DNA of 64,000 bases, from contig NZ_BSDJ01000026.1 in NCBI RefSeq assembly GCF_027925525.1, forward strand, positions 1 to 64,000, written 5' to 3'. The position numbers were made by a program, and so were the translations under genes. The notes below the pieces were generated by a model. That model saw only the letters and a list, made by a program, of their open reading frames with translations. It had not been told where the DNA came from and made no database searches. Positions 1 through 8,044 of the stretch are shown one piece after another; positions within the stretch are counted from its first letter, which is position 1; each line of letters starts with the position of its first letter. Source of the stretch: Paenibacillus tyrphae. Lineage in GTDB: Bacteria; Bacillota; Bacilli; Paenibacillales; NBRC-103111.

Positions 1-220
1 AATAAATTTGATAAATCTTTTGTTCTTTACTGTCGCGCTCTAGTACCACTTTAGCATCTATAAATTCATCAACTATAGCCTCAGGAAGAAAAGGTAAATA
101 AGTACGCGAACCCAGAGGCTTCCTGTACCCGTAGATGATTAGTTTATTTTCCAAGTCTCCAACAATTCTATTCGCCATCTTTAAGCTCCCATCTCTATTT
201 GATACTACTGATGTTTTCAT
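1..220 (-). CDS. Hypothetical protein, 3' end outside the window
   Basis: This reading frame runs leftwards off the window edge. It starts with an ATG that overlaps the stop of the upstream gene in an ATGA arrangement, which indicates translational coupling. A second in-frame ATG at 178 has a GGGAG seven bases before it and could be the true start. The visible part (about 73 residues) is hydrophilic with no signal peptide or membrane segment, and contains a stretch like SRTYLPFLPEAIVDEFIDAK. I do not recognise a family. The base composition is clearly more AT-rich than the genes after 900, so this patch may be acquired DNA. Start and existence are moderately supported by the coupling and open frame; the function is unknown. 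Confidence 0.5.
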   Translation of the reverse strand, partial: MKTSVVSNRDGSLKMANRIVGDLENKLIIYGYRKPLGSRTYLPFLPEAIVDEFIDAKVVLERDSKEQKIYQIY

Positions 221-516
221 TTCCACTTTTTCGCTCGAGGACTGGTAGGCGCTGTTTCAGGTGTACGAGGAAGCTCGCGCGCTGCGGAGCAACGAGTTGA
301 TATAGCCAAGTCATCACTCCTAAAATTGTTCATAATAACTTCGCCATTTATTGGAACTACCCTCCCGTTAGCGGAATACAGGAGACGCCCGACCTGCCAG
401 CGGATCGTGTTGTTGAACAACTCCAATTGAATGTCAGCAAGTTCCTCGGGACATAATTCAGCAACGTCGATGGACCACTCTCGAGACATGTTCAACTGAA
501 AACTTATAGAGTGCAA
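217..516 (-). CDS. Hypothetical protein (99 aa)
   Basis: A 99-residue frame starting with TTG, with GGAGGT eight bases upstream, so the start is well supported. The N-terminal half (residues 13-60) contains a plausible folded segment with ELCPEELADIQLELFNN and a WQVGRLLYS stretch; the tail from about residue 75 is rich in Arg, Pro, Ser and Lys and looks disordered. There is no signal peptide or membrane helix. It overlaps the next minus-strand frame by four bases, so the two small genes probably form an operon. I recognise no family. AT-rich composition compared with the rest of the window suggests recent acquisition. Confidence 0.55.
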   Translation of the reverse strand: MHSISFQLNMSREWSIDVAELCPEELADIQLELFNNTIRWQVGRLLYSANGRVVPINGEVIMNNFRSDDLAISTRCSAARELPRTPETAPTSPRAKKWK

Positions 517-567
517 GACACGATACCTCCAGGGATTTAAGTGCGAAGCAGATGAATAAACAATCGG

Positions 568-706
568 TTATATCACGTTTCCGTGCGGCAATTTGCCCAG
601 AATGACTTCGTCCCACGTAAACCAGTCCGCTTCTCCGTTAGCTCCCTCAATATAACTGTCGACGGAAACTATTTTTGATAAAATCACTTTTCTCCACAGA
701 ATTCAT
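568..706 (-). pseudogene. N-terminal remnant of a DHFR/RibD C-terminal-domain family reductase
   Basis: Reading the minus strand from about 693 gives RKVILSKIVSVDSYIEGANG followed by an EADWFTWDE stretch, which matches the conserved N-terminus of the YyaP-type dihydrofolate reductase/RibD C-terminal family (usual form RKVIL..SLDGyIa..nG..DW). The frame stops with TAA after about 41 residues, whereas the family has roughly 180. A good AGGAGG lies at 707-713, but the ATG that follows (704-706) is out of frame with the conserved segment by one extra G near 694, so the start is also broken. I read this as a decayed gene: a one-base insertion at the 5' end plus loss of the C-terminal three quarters. 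The family assignment rests on one motif only. Confidence 0.5.
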
Positions 707-914
707 TCCTCCTAATATTTGATAAATGAATTCTAGCACGCTGAAGTATCCGTGATTTCTTAACTAATTGCTGACTTGGCAGACCAATACGCTGATATCG
801 GCAGCCTGATAGCAAATATTACGGGAAGAACCACCGAAGGATGAAAAATCCAGTGCGGTGGTTCTTTTTTTCTCTCGTTTTCCATGCCATCATTAGAGAT
901 GGGGGCGATGAAGG
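707..914. other. Intergenic region with possible 3' remnant of a lost gene
   Basis: Between the DHFR-like remnant and the MocR gene, an open stretch of 26 codons on the plus strand (764-844) ends just inside a classical terminator. Its translation is protein-like (it contains ADQYADIGSLIANITGR), so it could be the C-terminal tail of a gene that has otherwise been deleted; this is weak evidence. No clear promoter for the MocR gene was identified apart from AT-rich DNA upstream. Confidence 0.25.
827..873 (+). terminator. Rho-independent terminator
   Basis: A perfect 10-bp stem AGAACCACCG / CGGTGGTTCT is followed directly by a run of T (862-871). It reads on the plus strand although no intact plus-strand gene precedes it, which supports the idea that a gene has been lost upstream. 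Alternatively it attenuates the MocR gene 40 bases downstream. Confidence 0.75.
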
Positions 915-2405
915 ATGTTCCAGGATTTCAAGCTCGTCGGTGACCGTCCGGTCGCGATACAAGTGAAAGAATACGTCAAACGTTTAATTATAAAAGGATC
1001 GCTTCAGGCGGATCAGAAGCTGCTCTCCACACGAGAAATGAGCGGTCTGCTTCAGGTGAGCCGCAATACCGTCATTGCCGCCTATGAAGGCCTGGAGGAT
1101 GACGGATTTACGTATACGATTCCCGGCAAGGGCAGCTATGTGGCCGCCATGGTGGGCCAGTCGGCTGCAGATCACGGAGGAGCTGACGGCTCCGCCGCCT
1201 GGCAGATCGACTGGAAAGCAAGAATGAACGAGTATGCTGTATCGGCTGTAGAGCTGGATAGGATGAAGCAGGGCATTCGCGGCAAAAAAGGAGCCATCTC
1301 GTTCACAAGCATCGCTCCGGATGAGCAGCTGTTTGATCTGGGGGATGTAAGGCGAGCCTTTATGGACCGGATGGCAATCGAAGGGCAGGTGCTGCTCAAC
1401 TACGGTTATGCCAAGGGCTACAAGCCGCTGATCGAATACCTGATGCATTATATGGAGAACAAGGGCGTCGATATAAGCGGCAAGGATATGCTGATTACAG
1501 GCGGGTTTACAGAAGGCTTTGACATTGTGCTGTCGGCATTGCGCCCTTCTGCGCGCCGCGGAGCGGCAATTTGTGAAAATCCGACCCATCATACGGCGAT
1601 CAAAAATTTGAAGCTGCAAGGATTTGAAATTACCGGCATTCCGATGGAGCGTGACGGAATGGATGTGGAGCGGCTAGCGGCGGTGTTGCAGAAGCAGCCA
1701 AACCGCTTCGATCTGGCCTATTTGACTCCTTCCTATCACAATCCGACAGGCATCGTCATGTCGCCGGCCAAGCGCAGTGCCGTAATGAAATTAATGATGC
1801 GCTATCAGATTCCGGTAATCGAGGATGGATTCAACGAGGAGCTGCGCTACTCGGGAGCGCATGTGGCGCCCTTAATAGCGACCGCAGGACAAGGGAACGG
1901 AGTCATCTATATCGGCAGCTTCTCCAAGGTGCTGTTCCCTGGCTTGCGGGTAGGCTGGGTGCTCGGAGACCGGGCGCTGATCGACACGCTGGAAAGCATT
2001 AAGCGTGCACGCACCATTCATACCTCAACCATCGATCAATCGATTTTATACCAATATTTGCTCAATGGAAATTTCGATAAGTATGTAAAAAAAGCACGTA
2101 CGGAGTATAAGCGCAAATATGAGCTGACCAAGGCGTGTTGTGAAGCGCATCTTCCCGAGGCGCAGCTGTCCGGCGACGGGGGCTTGCATTTATTCCTCAC
2201 GTTCCCGACAAGCGTAAATACACGCCGGCTGCTGGAAGCCTGCACAGAACAGGGCGTTATTTTTACACCGGGAGACAAATTTTTTATTCAAGAAGGCGAA
2301 GGGACGAATACATTGCGGCTTGGGTTTTCAAGGGTAACGGATGAAGATATCGAACGGGGTATTCAAATCATCGGCAAACAGGCGCGCAGCTTTCTTGAGG
2401 CATAA
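915..2405 (+). CDS. ddlR: MocR-type regulator (GntR DNA-binding + aminotransferase-fold), DdlR-like
   Basis: A 496-aa protein with an N-terminal winged-helix GntR domain (about residues 8-78, including LLQVSRNTVIAAYEGLEDDG) joined by a linker to a fold-type I aminotransferase domain (about 120-490). The PLP-binding lysine is K338 in the motif GSFSKVLFPGLRVGWV. This is the MocR/GabR architecture, in which the aminotransferase domain senses PLP and an amino acid rather than catalysing transamination. The gene is followed after 33 bases by a D-Ala-D-Ala ligase gene in the same direction. In Brevibacillus brevis a MocR protein called DdlR activates ddl, so that role is the best inference here, with D-alanyl-D-alanine or alanine supply as the signal. 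GGGGG lies nine bases before the ATG. The symbol is by context and not proven. Confidence 0.85.
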   Translation: MFQDFKLVGDRPVAIQVKEYVKRLIIKGSLQADQKLLSTREMSGLLQVSRNTVIAAYEGLEDDGFTYTIPGKGSYVAAMVGQSAADHGGADGSAAWQIDWKARMNEYAVSAVELDRMKQGIRGKKGAISFTSIAPDEQLFDLGDVRRAFMDRMAIEGQVLLNYGYAKGYKPLIEYLMHYMENKGVDISGKDMLITGGFTEGFDIVLSALRPSARRGAAICENPTHHTAIKNLKLQGFEITGIPMERDGMDVERLAAVLQKQPNRFDLAYLTPSYHNPTGIVMSPAKRSAVMKLMMRYQIPVIEDGFNEELRYSGAHVAPLIATAGQGNGVIYIGSFSKVLFPGLRVGWVLGDRALIDTLESIKRARTIHTSTIDQSILYQYLLNGNFDKYVKKARTEYKRKYELTKACCEAHLPEAQLSGDGGLHLFLTFPTSVNTRRLLEACTEQGVIFTPGDKFFIQEGEGTNTLRLGFSRVTDEDIERGIQIIGKQARSFLEA

Positions 2406-2438
2406 CGATGAAGAAAAGAGCTAAAATGAGGTGTCGTG

Positions 2439-3377
2439 ATGAAAATTGGCGTTATTATGGGCGGTATTTCCTCTGAGCGTGAGGTTTCTCTGCAGACAGG
2501 TCAAGAGATGATCCGTCATTTGGATCGCAGCCGCTATGAGGTGGTTCCCATTGTGATCGATCAGCGAGCGGATTTAATCGCACGGGTTCAGCAGGCAGGC
2601 ATCGAACTTGCGCTGTTGGCGCTGCATGGCCAGTATGGCGAGGACGGAACGGTGCAGGGAGCGCTGGAGACGCTGGGCATTCCGTATACAGGCAGCGGTG
2701 TCCTGGCAAGCAGCTTATGCATGAATAAGCAACTGTCCAAGATGCTGCTGAAGGCAGCGGGTGTGCATACGCCTGCAGGCCTTTGCTGGCAGGGGATGGA
2801 CGATTATGATCCGCAGGCGGTGGAGCGGCTGGGCTACCCGGTTATTGTGAAGCCGAATACGGGGGGATCCAGCATCGGCATCCAGCTAGTAAGGAATGAG
2901 AAGGAGCTGCTGCGGGCTGTTCAGGAGGCTTGCAGCTTGGATCAAGCGATCTTGATTGAGCCCTATATTCAAGGGACGGAGCTCACCTGCCCGATAGTGG
3001 ATGGCGAGGTATTGCCGATAATCGGCATTCGCTCCGCGCATTCGGAGTGGTTCGACTACAAAGCGAAATACGAGGCCGGCGGCGCTGAGGAGAAGGTGAT
3101 CCAGCTTCCTCCCGTTATCGAGCAGCGTGTGCGCGAAGCGGCGCTGGCTAGCTACCGGCTGCTGCAATGCAAGGTTTATGCAAGGGTCGATATGATTTTG
3201 TGTCAGGATACGCCTTACGTGTTGGAAGTGAACACCTTACCGGGAATGACCGCGGGCAGCCTGCTTCCGAAGAGCGCGGCTGCTGCGGGAGTAACCTTTA
3301 CCCAGTTGCTGGACCGTATTATTGCCAGCTCGCTCCATGAGCGGGAACTGGAATGGGGGATGGGGCAATATGTTTAG
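2439..3377 (+). CDS. ddl: D-alanine--D-alanine ligase
   Basis: A 312-aa ATP-grasp ligase that joins two D-alanines for peptidoglycan precursor synthesis in the cytoplasm. Diagnostic segments are SSEREVSLQTG (residues about 11-21, with the Glu that orients the first D-Ala), YTGSGVLASSLCMNK, VKPNTGGSSIGI (ATP-binding loop), EWFDYKAKY (omega loop) and LEVNTLPGMT near the C-terminus (metal ligands). The length is slightly below the usual 350-360 aa but all motifs are present. I chose ATG 2439 because GAGGTG ends five bases upstream; a GTG one codon earlier is too close to that site. It lies between the MocR regulator and an aminotransferase that overlaps its last eight bases. Confidence 0.95.
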   Translation: MKIGVIMGGISSEREVSLQTGQEMIRHLDRSRYEVVPIVIDQRADLIARVQQAGIELALLALHGQYGEDGTVQGALETLGIPYTGSGVLASSLCMNKQLSKMLLKAAGVHTPAGLCWQGMDDYDPQAVERLGYPVIVKPNTGGSSIGIQLVRNEKELLRAVQEACSLDQAILIEPYIQGTELTCPIVDGEVLPIIGIRSAHSEWFDYKAKYEAGGAEEKVIQLPPVIEQRVREAALASYRLLQCKVYARVDMILCQDTPYVLEVNTLPGMTAGSLLPKSAAAAGVTFTQLLDRIIASSLHERELEWGMGQYV

Positions 3378-4554
3378 TCAAGAGGGTACAGGGCGGTTTT
3401 TATCCTCGCGTGTACAGGATATTCGGCCATCGGGCATTCGCGCTTTTTTTGATCTGAGTGCAGCAGGGGGAGATACAATCGCCCTTGGAGTCGGGGAGCC
3501 GGATTTCGTTACACCGGAAAAGGTGCGTGAAGCTTGCATTCAGGCATTGCGGGAAGGGCAGACGAAATATACTTCAAATGCTGGCTTGATGGAGCTGCGA
3601 GAGGAGCTTTCGGCTTATTTTGCCGGCAGCTTCGCGCTTTCCTACGACCCGGAGCAGGAAATCATCGTGACCGTGGGGAGCAGTGAAGCCGTCGACCTGG
3701 CGCTGCGGGCAGTGATCGATCCGGGTGACGAGGTACTGATTCCGGCGCCAAGCTACATTGCCTATGAACCGATTACCCATCTGCATGGCGGTAAAATCGT
3801 GGAGGTGGCGGCTGCGGCGGAGGAGCAGTTCAAGCTGACCCCGCAAGCGCTGCAAGCGGCAATTACGCCTCATTCAAAGGTTTTGATGATCAATTATCCG
3901 TGTAATCCGACCGGAACAGTTATGACGGAGCAGGATTGGCTGCCGATCGCAGAGCTCATTATCAAACATAATCTGGTCGTCATTTCGGATGAAGTTTATG
4001 CCGAGCTAACTTATGGAAGAAAGCATGTCAGCATCGCCTCCTTGCCGGGCATGAAGGAGCGTACGATTGTCGTCAGCGGCTTTTCCAAAGCGTTCGCGAT
4101 GACAGGCTGGCGGGTAGGCTATGCGTGCGGTCCGGGTGAGCTAATTGCCGGCATGTTGAAAATCCACCAGTACACGGCCATGTGTGCTCCCACGATTGCA
4201 CAGATCGCCGCGCTTGAATCCTTGCGTCATGGCTTGGCTGCCAAGGATGAGATGATGGCGAGCTACAATGAACGCCGCAAGCTGTTTGTGGCCGGCTTGA
4301 ATGCAATCGGGCTGGTCTGTCACGAGCCTGAGGGGGCTTTCTATGCCTTCCCTTCCATTGCTTCTACCGGCATGTCATCCGGGCAATTCGCTCTTCGGCT
4401 GCTGGAGGAAGCGAAGGTGGCGGTTGTACCGGGACATGTATTCGGAACAGGCGGGGAGGGCTTTATTCGCTGCTCCTATGCAACCTCGGTCGTCGATTTG
4501 GAGAAGGCGCTGGAGCGGATGGGAAGGTTTATGCAGGTGATGCAGCCGGTTTGA
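3370..4554 (+). CDS. PLP-dependent class I aminotransferase, coupled to ddl
   Basis: A 394-aa fold-type I aminotransferase of the aspartate/PatA-like subgroup. Visible landmarks are GVGEPDFVTPEKV near the N-terminus, YPCNPTGT, ISDEVYAEL, the PLP-lysine segment VVSGFSKAFAMTGWRVGYA (K240) and a C-terminal RCSYAT segment holding the carboxylate-binding arginine. The ATG at 3370 overlaps the ddl stop by eight bases (ATGTTTAG), so it is translated with ddl. A longer frame begins at 3322 but would overlap ddl by 56 bases and lacks a better ribosome site. Context suggests a role in supplying or removing alanine or a diaminopimelate-pathway amino acid for the cell wall; the substrate cannot be told from sequence. 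Confidence 0.88.
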   Translation: MFSQEGTGRFLSSRVQDIRPSGIRAFFDLSAAGGDTIALGVGEPDFVTPEKVREACIQALREGQTKYTSNAGLMELREELSAYFAGSFALSYDPEQEIIVTVGSSEAVDLALRAVIDPGDEVLIPAPSYIAYEPITHLHGGKIVEVAAAAEEQFKLTPQALQAAITPHSKVLMINYPCNPTGTVMTEQDWLPIAELIIKHNLVVISDEVYAELTYGRKHVSIASLPGMKERTIVVSGFSKAFAMTGWRVGYACGPGELIAGMLKIHQYTAMCAPTIAQIAALESLRHGLAAKDEMMASYNERRKLFVAGLNAIGLVCHEPEGAFYAFPSIASTGMSSGQFALRLLEEAKVAVVPGHVFGTGGEGFIRCSYATSVVDLEKALERMGRFMQVMQPV

Positions 4555-4695
4555 TGAAAATTTAGCATATCGCACTGGAGAGAGCTTCAACTTTTGAAGC
4601 TCTATTTGTTCATTCGAACAGGTGCATCCATCCAATGTGTACTATGATGACGGGACGCGGGTAGTTGCCGATCAGTTGGAAAATGTAGGCTCATA

Positions 4696-4711
4696 TTTGA
4701 AAAGCTTTTCA
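4696..4711. promoter_or_regulatory. LacI-type operator, distal copy
   Basis: TTTGAAAAGCTTTTCA contains the perfect 14-bp palindrome TGAAAAGCTTTTCA at 4698-4711. The same core occurs 200 bp downstream and, in variant form, before the LacI-family gene at 8045. Two copies about 200 bp apart could support DNA looping by a LacI-family tetramer. Confidence 0.7.
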
Positions 4712-4897
4712 TTCATTTCTCCTCGAAAAACGGGAAAGCCCCGTTACTCTCGATAGCGGCTAAATAAAATGATCATAGGGCAAAATGCGTCAAAAAACAA
4801 AGTGAAACCAGCGAAAAAAACCACTTTACAACTACCCGCAATCTCACTAATAATAGAGTGGAATGGTTCGCTAAGCTAGAAGCTATGCTTTGATTGA

Positions 4898-4917
4898 ATT
4901 TGAAAAGCTTTTCAAAT
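4898..4917. promoter_or_regulatory. LacI-type operator at the phosphorylase gene
   Basis: A perfect 20-bp palindrome with the core TGAAAAGCTTTTCA, centred about 39 bases before the start codon of the disaccharide phosphorylase gene. The central CG-free AAGCTT core and A/T-rich arms fit the operators of LacI-family sugar regulators. The regulator at 8045 is the obvious candidate, because a variant of the site precedes it too. Confidence 0.78.
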
Positions 4918-4946
4918 ATTAATTTTACGTCCGGGAGTGATAAGCG

Positions 4947-7223
4947 GTGACATGGACTTTAACGAACAATGAATTGACTCCGAAAGCTTTGCTGAATCTG
5001 GAAAGCTTGTTTTCGTTAGGCAACGGGTATCTTGGCGTTCGCGGCAACTTTGAAGAAGGCTACCGCCCGGAGATGGTCTCGATCCGGGGCACGTACCAGA
5101 ACGCGTTTCATGATGTGATCGAAATTCCTTACGGAGAAAAGCTTTACGCCTTCCCGGGAACCCAGCAGAAGCTGCTCAATATCATCGACGCGCAAACGAT
5201 CAAGATTTATTTGGGCGAAGACGAAGAAGAGTTCTCTTTATTTGCCGGGGAAGCGGTTGCTTACGAGCGGCGGCTTCACCTTGACCGCGGCTATACCGAA
5301 AGAACGGTGCACTGGCGTTCCCCGGGTGGCAAAGAAGTGAAGCTCCATTTCCGGCGCGTCGTTTCCATGACCGTCAGAGAATTGTTTGCGATCGATCTGC
5401 GGATCGAGCCGGTCAATTTCACCGGGCGGGTCAAAGTGCTGTCGACTGTCAACGGCGATGTGTCCAACTTCGCCGATCCGAACGATCCCCGGGTCGCCTC
5501 CGGCCATTCCAAACGTCTGCAAGTGGAAGAAGCCGGGGAAAAGCAAGGCTACGTCTACGCAGTGGACCGCACCCTGGTGTCCGGCTTGAAAACGGCTTGC
5601 GTCAGCCGCCATACGGCATCCGGTGCTGCCGAAATCAAGAGCGATAACGGCGAAACCGTGCTGACGTTTGACTTGACCGAACCGGTTCGGGTGACGAAGT
5701 GGAACGTGTATACGGATACTTTGCGCCACCGGGATAATCTCGTCGAACAGGCCATCGGCATACATGAACAGCTCGGCGGGATGACGTTTGAAGATCTGCT
5801 GGATGCCCAAAAAACGTACCTCGACGACTTTTGGACAAACGCCGATATCCATATCGAAGGCGACGGCAGCCTGCAGGAAGGCATCCGCTTCAATCTCTAT
5901 CATCTGCTTCAATCGGTCGGCCGGGACGAATACAGTAATATTTCGGCCAAGGGCTTGTCCGGGGAAGGGTACGAAGGTCATTATTTCTGGGATACGGAAA
6001 TTTACATGTTCCCGGTCTTTCTGATGACGAAGCCGGAGATTGCCCGCCAGTTGCTGATTTACCGCTATTCGACCTTGGATCAGGCCCGGGCCCGGGCGAA
6101 AGAAATGGGGCATAAGCAAGGAGCCTTGTTCCCATGGCGCACGATTTCCGGGACGGAATGCTCGTCGTTCTTCCCGTCTGGTACAGCGCAGTATCATATT
6201 AGCGGGGATATCGCCTACAGCTACATTCAGTATTATCTCGGCACGCAGGACGATGAATTCATGAAAACGTATGGCGCCGAATTGCTATTCGAAACGGCGC
6301 GCCTGTGGCTGGATATGGGCCATTATTTAAACGGCGAGTTCCGGATCGACAACGTGACCGGACCCGACGAATACACGTGCGTTGTTAACAACAACTACTA
6401 TACCAACGCCATGGCCAAGCATAATCTGAAGTGGGCGGCCAAGGCTTACAGGCTGTTAGCCGAAATTGCGCCAGAGGTTTTAGACCGGTTGTGCGCGCGG
6501 CTGAATGTGACGAAGCAGGAGGCGGAGGCATGGCAGCAGGCGGCGGAATGTATGTACCTGCCATACGATCCGGCGCTGAACATTAACCCACAGGACGATA
6601 CGTTTCTGCAAAAAGCGGTATGGGATTTTGAAAATACGCCGGAAGAGAACTACCCGCTGCTGCTGCATTATCATCCGTTGACGCTCTATCGTTATCAGGT
6701 GTGCAAGCAAGCGGATACGGTGCTCGCCCACTTCCTGTTGGAGGACGAGCAGGAGCTGGAGACGATCCGTAATTCTTATACCTATTACGAGAAGATCACG
6801 ACCCATGATTCGTCGCTGTCTTCCTGCATTTTCAGTATTATGGCCTCCAAGCTGGGATACGATGCCAAAGCTTACGATTATTTCATCGAAACGGCCCGTC
6901 TCGATCTCGACAATACGCACGGCAATACCAAAGACGGCCTGCATATGGCGAACATGGGCGGCACCTGGATGTCCATCGTTTACGGCTTTGCCGGCTTGCG
7001 CTTGAAAGAGAGCGGGCTGTCGCTGGCGCCTGCAATTCCGGGGCAGTGGGACCGGTATTCTTTCCGGCTTCAATACCGCGGACGCAAGCTCGCCGTGGAT
7101 ATCGATCGTCAGAGCATCCGGCTTACGTTGGAAGAAGGCGAAGCGCTGACGCTCAAGCTGTACGGGAACGATGTAACGCTGCAGCACAATCGGCTGTTGG
7201 AGCAAGCCTTGAAAGCAAACTAA
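4947..7223 (+). CDS. Glycoside hydrolase family 65 phosphorylase, probably maltose phosphorylase
   Basis: A 758-aa GH65 inverting phosphorylase that splits an alpha-linked glucose disaccharide with phosphate into glucose and beta-glucose 1-phosphate, in the cytoplasm. The order is the family's: N-terminal beta-sandwich (about 1-270), (alpha/alpha)6 barrel with GHYFWDTEIYMFPVF and the catalytic acid in NVTGPDEYT (E475), then a small C-terminal beta-domain. The segment FPWRTISGTE resembles maltose phosphorylases more than trehalose or kojibiose enzymes, but substrate prediction from this is only moderate. Start is GTG 4947 with GGGAG nine bases upstream. The beta-phosphoglucomutase that follows 42 bases later uses its product, which fixes the pathway. 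The operator at 4898-4917 implies LacI-type repression. No sugar transporter is adjacent. Confidence 0.9.
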   Translation: MTWTLTNNELTPKALLNLESLFSLGNGYLGVRGNFEEGYRPEMVSIRGTYQNAFHDVIEIPYGEKLYAFPGTQQKLLNIIDAQTIKIYLGEDEEEFSLFAGEAVAYERRLHLDRGYTERTVHWRSPGGKEVKLHFRRVVSMTVRELFAIDLRIEPVNFTGRVKVLSTVNGDVSNFADPNDPRVASGHSKRLQVEEAGEKQGYVYAVDRTLVSGLKTACVSRHTASGAAEIKSDNGETVLTFDLTEPVRVTKWNVYTDTLRHRDNLVEQAIGIHEQLGGMTFEDLLDAQKTYLDDFWTNADIHIEGDGSLQEGIRFNLYHLLQSVGRDEYSNISAKGLSGEGYEGHYFWDTEIYMFPVFLMTKPEIARQLLIYRYSTLDQARARAKEMGHKQGALFPWRTISGTECSSFFPSGTAQYHISGDIAYSYIQYYLGTQDDEFMKTYGAELLFETARLWLDMGHYLNGEFRIDNVTGPDEYTCVVNNNYYTNAMAKHNLKWAAKAYRLLAEIAPEVLDRLCARLNVTKQEAEAWQQAAECMYLPYDPALNINPQDDTFLQKAVWDFENTPEENYPLLLHYHPLTLYRYQVCKQADTVLAHFLLEDEQELETIRNSYTYYEKITTHDSSLSSCIFSIMASKLGYDAKAYDYFIETARLDLDNTHGNTKDGLHMANMGGTWMSIVYGFAGLRLKESGLSLAPAIPGQWDRYSFRLQYRGRKLAVDIDRQSIRLTLEEGEALTLKLYGNDVTLQHNRLLEQALKAN

Positions 7224-7265
7224 CCGAGCGGCCAAGCTTGGCTTATGAAAAGGGGAAGGCAGAAC

Positions 7266-7931
7266 ATGAACACACCGGTACAAGCGGTCATTTTCGATCT
7301 GGACGGCGTCATTACGGACACGGCCGAATACCATTACGAAGCGTGGAAGGCGCTGGCCGAGGAGCTGTCCATCCCGTTCACGCGCGAATTCAACGAGGAG
7401 CTGAAAGGGATTTCTCGGATGGAATCGCTGGAAAAAATTCTCGTGCTTGGCGGCAAAGCGCACGATTATACCGAGGAACAAAAAATCGCTCTGGCGGACA
7501 AAAAGAACGAGCATTATTTGACCTTGATTCAAAATATTACTCCTGCGGACATATTGCCAGGCATCAACGAATTTATTGCCGAGATTGAGGCCCAAGGGCT
7601 CAAGATCGGACTGGCGTCCGCCAGCAAAAACGCGTTTGCGGTTCTTGAATCGCTCGGCCTCAAGGACAAGTTTCACGCGATTGTGGATGCCAAGACGGTG
7701 CAGCGTGGCAAGCCGGACCCCGAAATCTTTTTGAAAGCCGCTCATTTGCTGGAAGTGGAGCCCGGCGCTTGCATTGGCGTCGAAGACGCGGCGGCGGGAG
7801 TAGAGGCGATTAAAGGAGCGGGCATGTTCGCGGTAGCGATCGGCGCGAAGGAGCTGTTCGCCCATGCCGATCTGGTGTACGAGAACACGGCCGAGCTTTC
7901 CTTGGAAGCCATCTTGCCGCTGGTTCGCTAA
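7266..7931 (+). CDS. pgmB: Beta-phosphoglucomutase
   Basis: A 221-aa HAD-superfamily mutase converting beta-glucose 1-phosphate to glucose 6-phosphate via a phospho-aspartate enzyme. The nucleophile and acid/base aspartates are in FDLDGVITDTAEYHYEAWK at the N-terminus; other family segments are SRMESLEKIL (cap domain), ASASKNAF, GKPDPEIFLKAA and GVEDAAAGVEAIKGAGM. All are present and the length is typical. Start ATG 7266 has GGGGAAGG just upstream; an earlier in-frame ATG at 7245 is less likely. It completes the phosphorolytic route begun by the GH65 enzyme: disaccharide to glucose plus glucose 6-phosphate with one ATP saved. Confidence 0.95.
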   Translation: MNTPVQAVIFDLDGVITDTAEYHYEAWKALAEELSIPFTREFNEELKGISRMESLEKILVLGGKAHDYTEEQKIALADKKNEHYLTLIQNITPADILPGINEFIAEIEAQGLKIGLASASKNAFAVLESLGLKDKFHAIVDAKTVQRGKPDPEIFLKAAHLLEVEPGACIGVEDAAAGVEAIKGAGMFAVAIGAKELFAHADLVYENTAELSLEAILPLVR

Positions 7932-7994
7932 ACGGACAGTCACCTTTCGGGCGATTTGACGACGAATGACAAATCATTTACAATGAAACAGGTA

Positions 7995-8008
7995 TGAAAA
8001 CCTTTTCA
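7995..8008. promoter_or_regulatory. LacI-type operator variant before the regulator gene
   Basis: TGAAAACCTTTTCA differs from the two upstream operators only in the central pair (CC for GC/CT symmetry), so it is a near-perfect palindrome. It lies 37 bases before the LacI-family start codon, which suggests negative autoregulation. Confidence 0.65.
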
Positions 8009-8044
8009 TGCTCATTCCCTTGAATCGGGAGAGTACTGCATATT

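Larger units (their letters stand above)
4555..4946. other. Intergenic regulatory region between aminotransferase and phosphorylase genes
   Basis: This 392-base gap starts with an inverted repeat (AGAGCTTCAA / TTGAAGCTCT, about 4581-4603) that lacks a strong T tract and may be a weak terminator of the ddl operon. It holds two copies of the TGAAAAGCTTTTCA palindrome (listed separately). A short open stretch around 4620-4757 on the plus strand gives protein-like sequence ending at TAG, possibly a decayed coding remnant; I cannot assign it. A further 6-bp inverted repeat (AAAGTG / CACTTT) lies near 4800-4826. Confidence 0.45.

Noticed and set aside
3322..3369. Upstream extension of the aminotransferase gene within ddl
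   Set aside because: It would overlap ddl by 56 bases without a ribosome site, while ATG 3370 gives the usual family N-terminus and an eight-base coupled overlap.
6480..7943. 487-codon open frame on the minus strand opposite the phosphorylase and beta-phosphoglucomutase genes
   Set aside because: It mirrors two clearly functional genes, has no ribosome site or recognisable domain, and is rich in Arg, Gln and Leu as expected of an antisense frame in GC-rich coding DNA.
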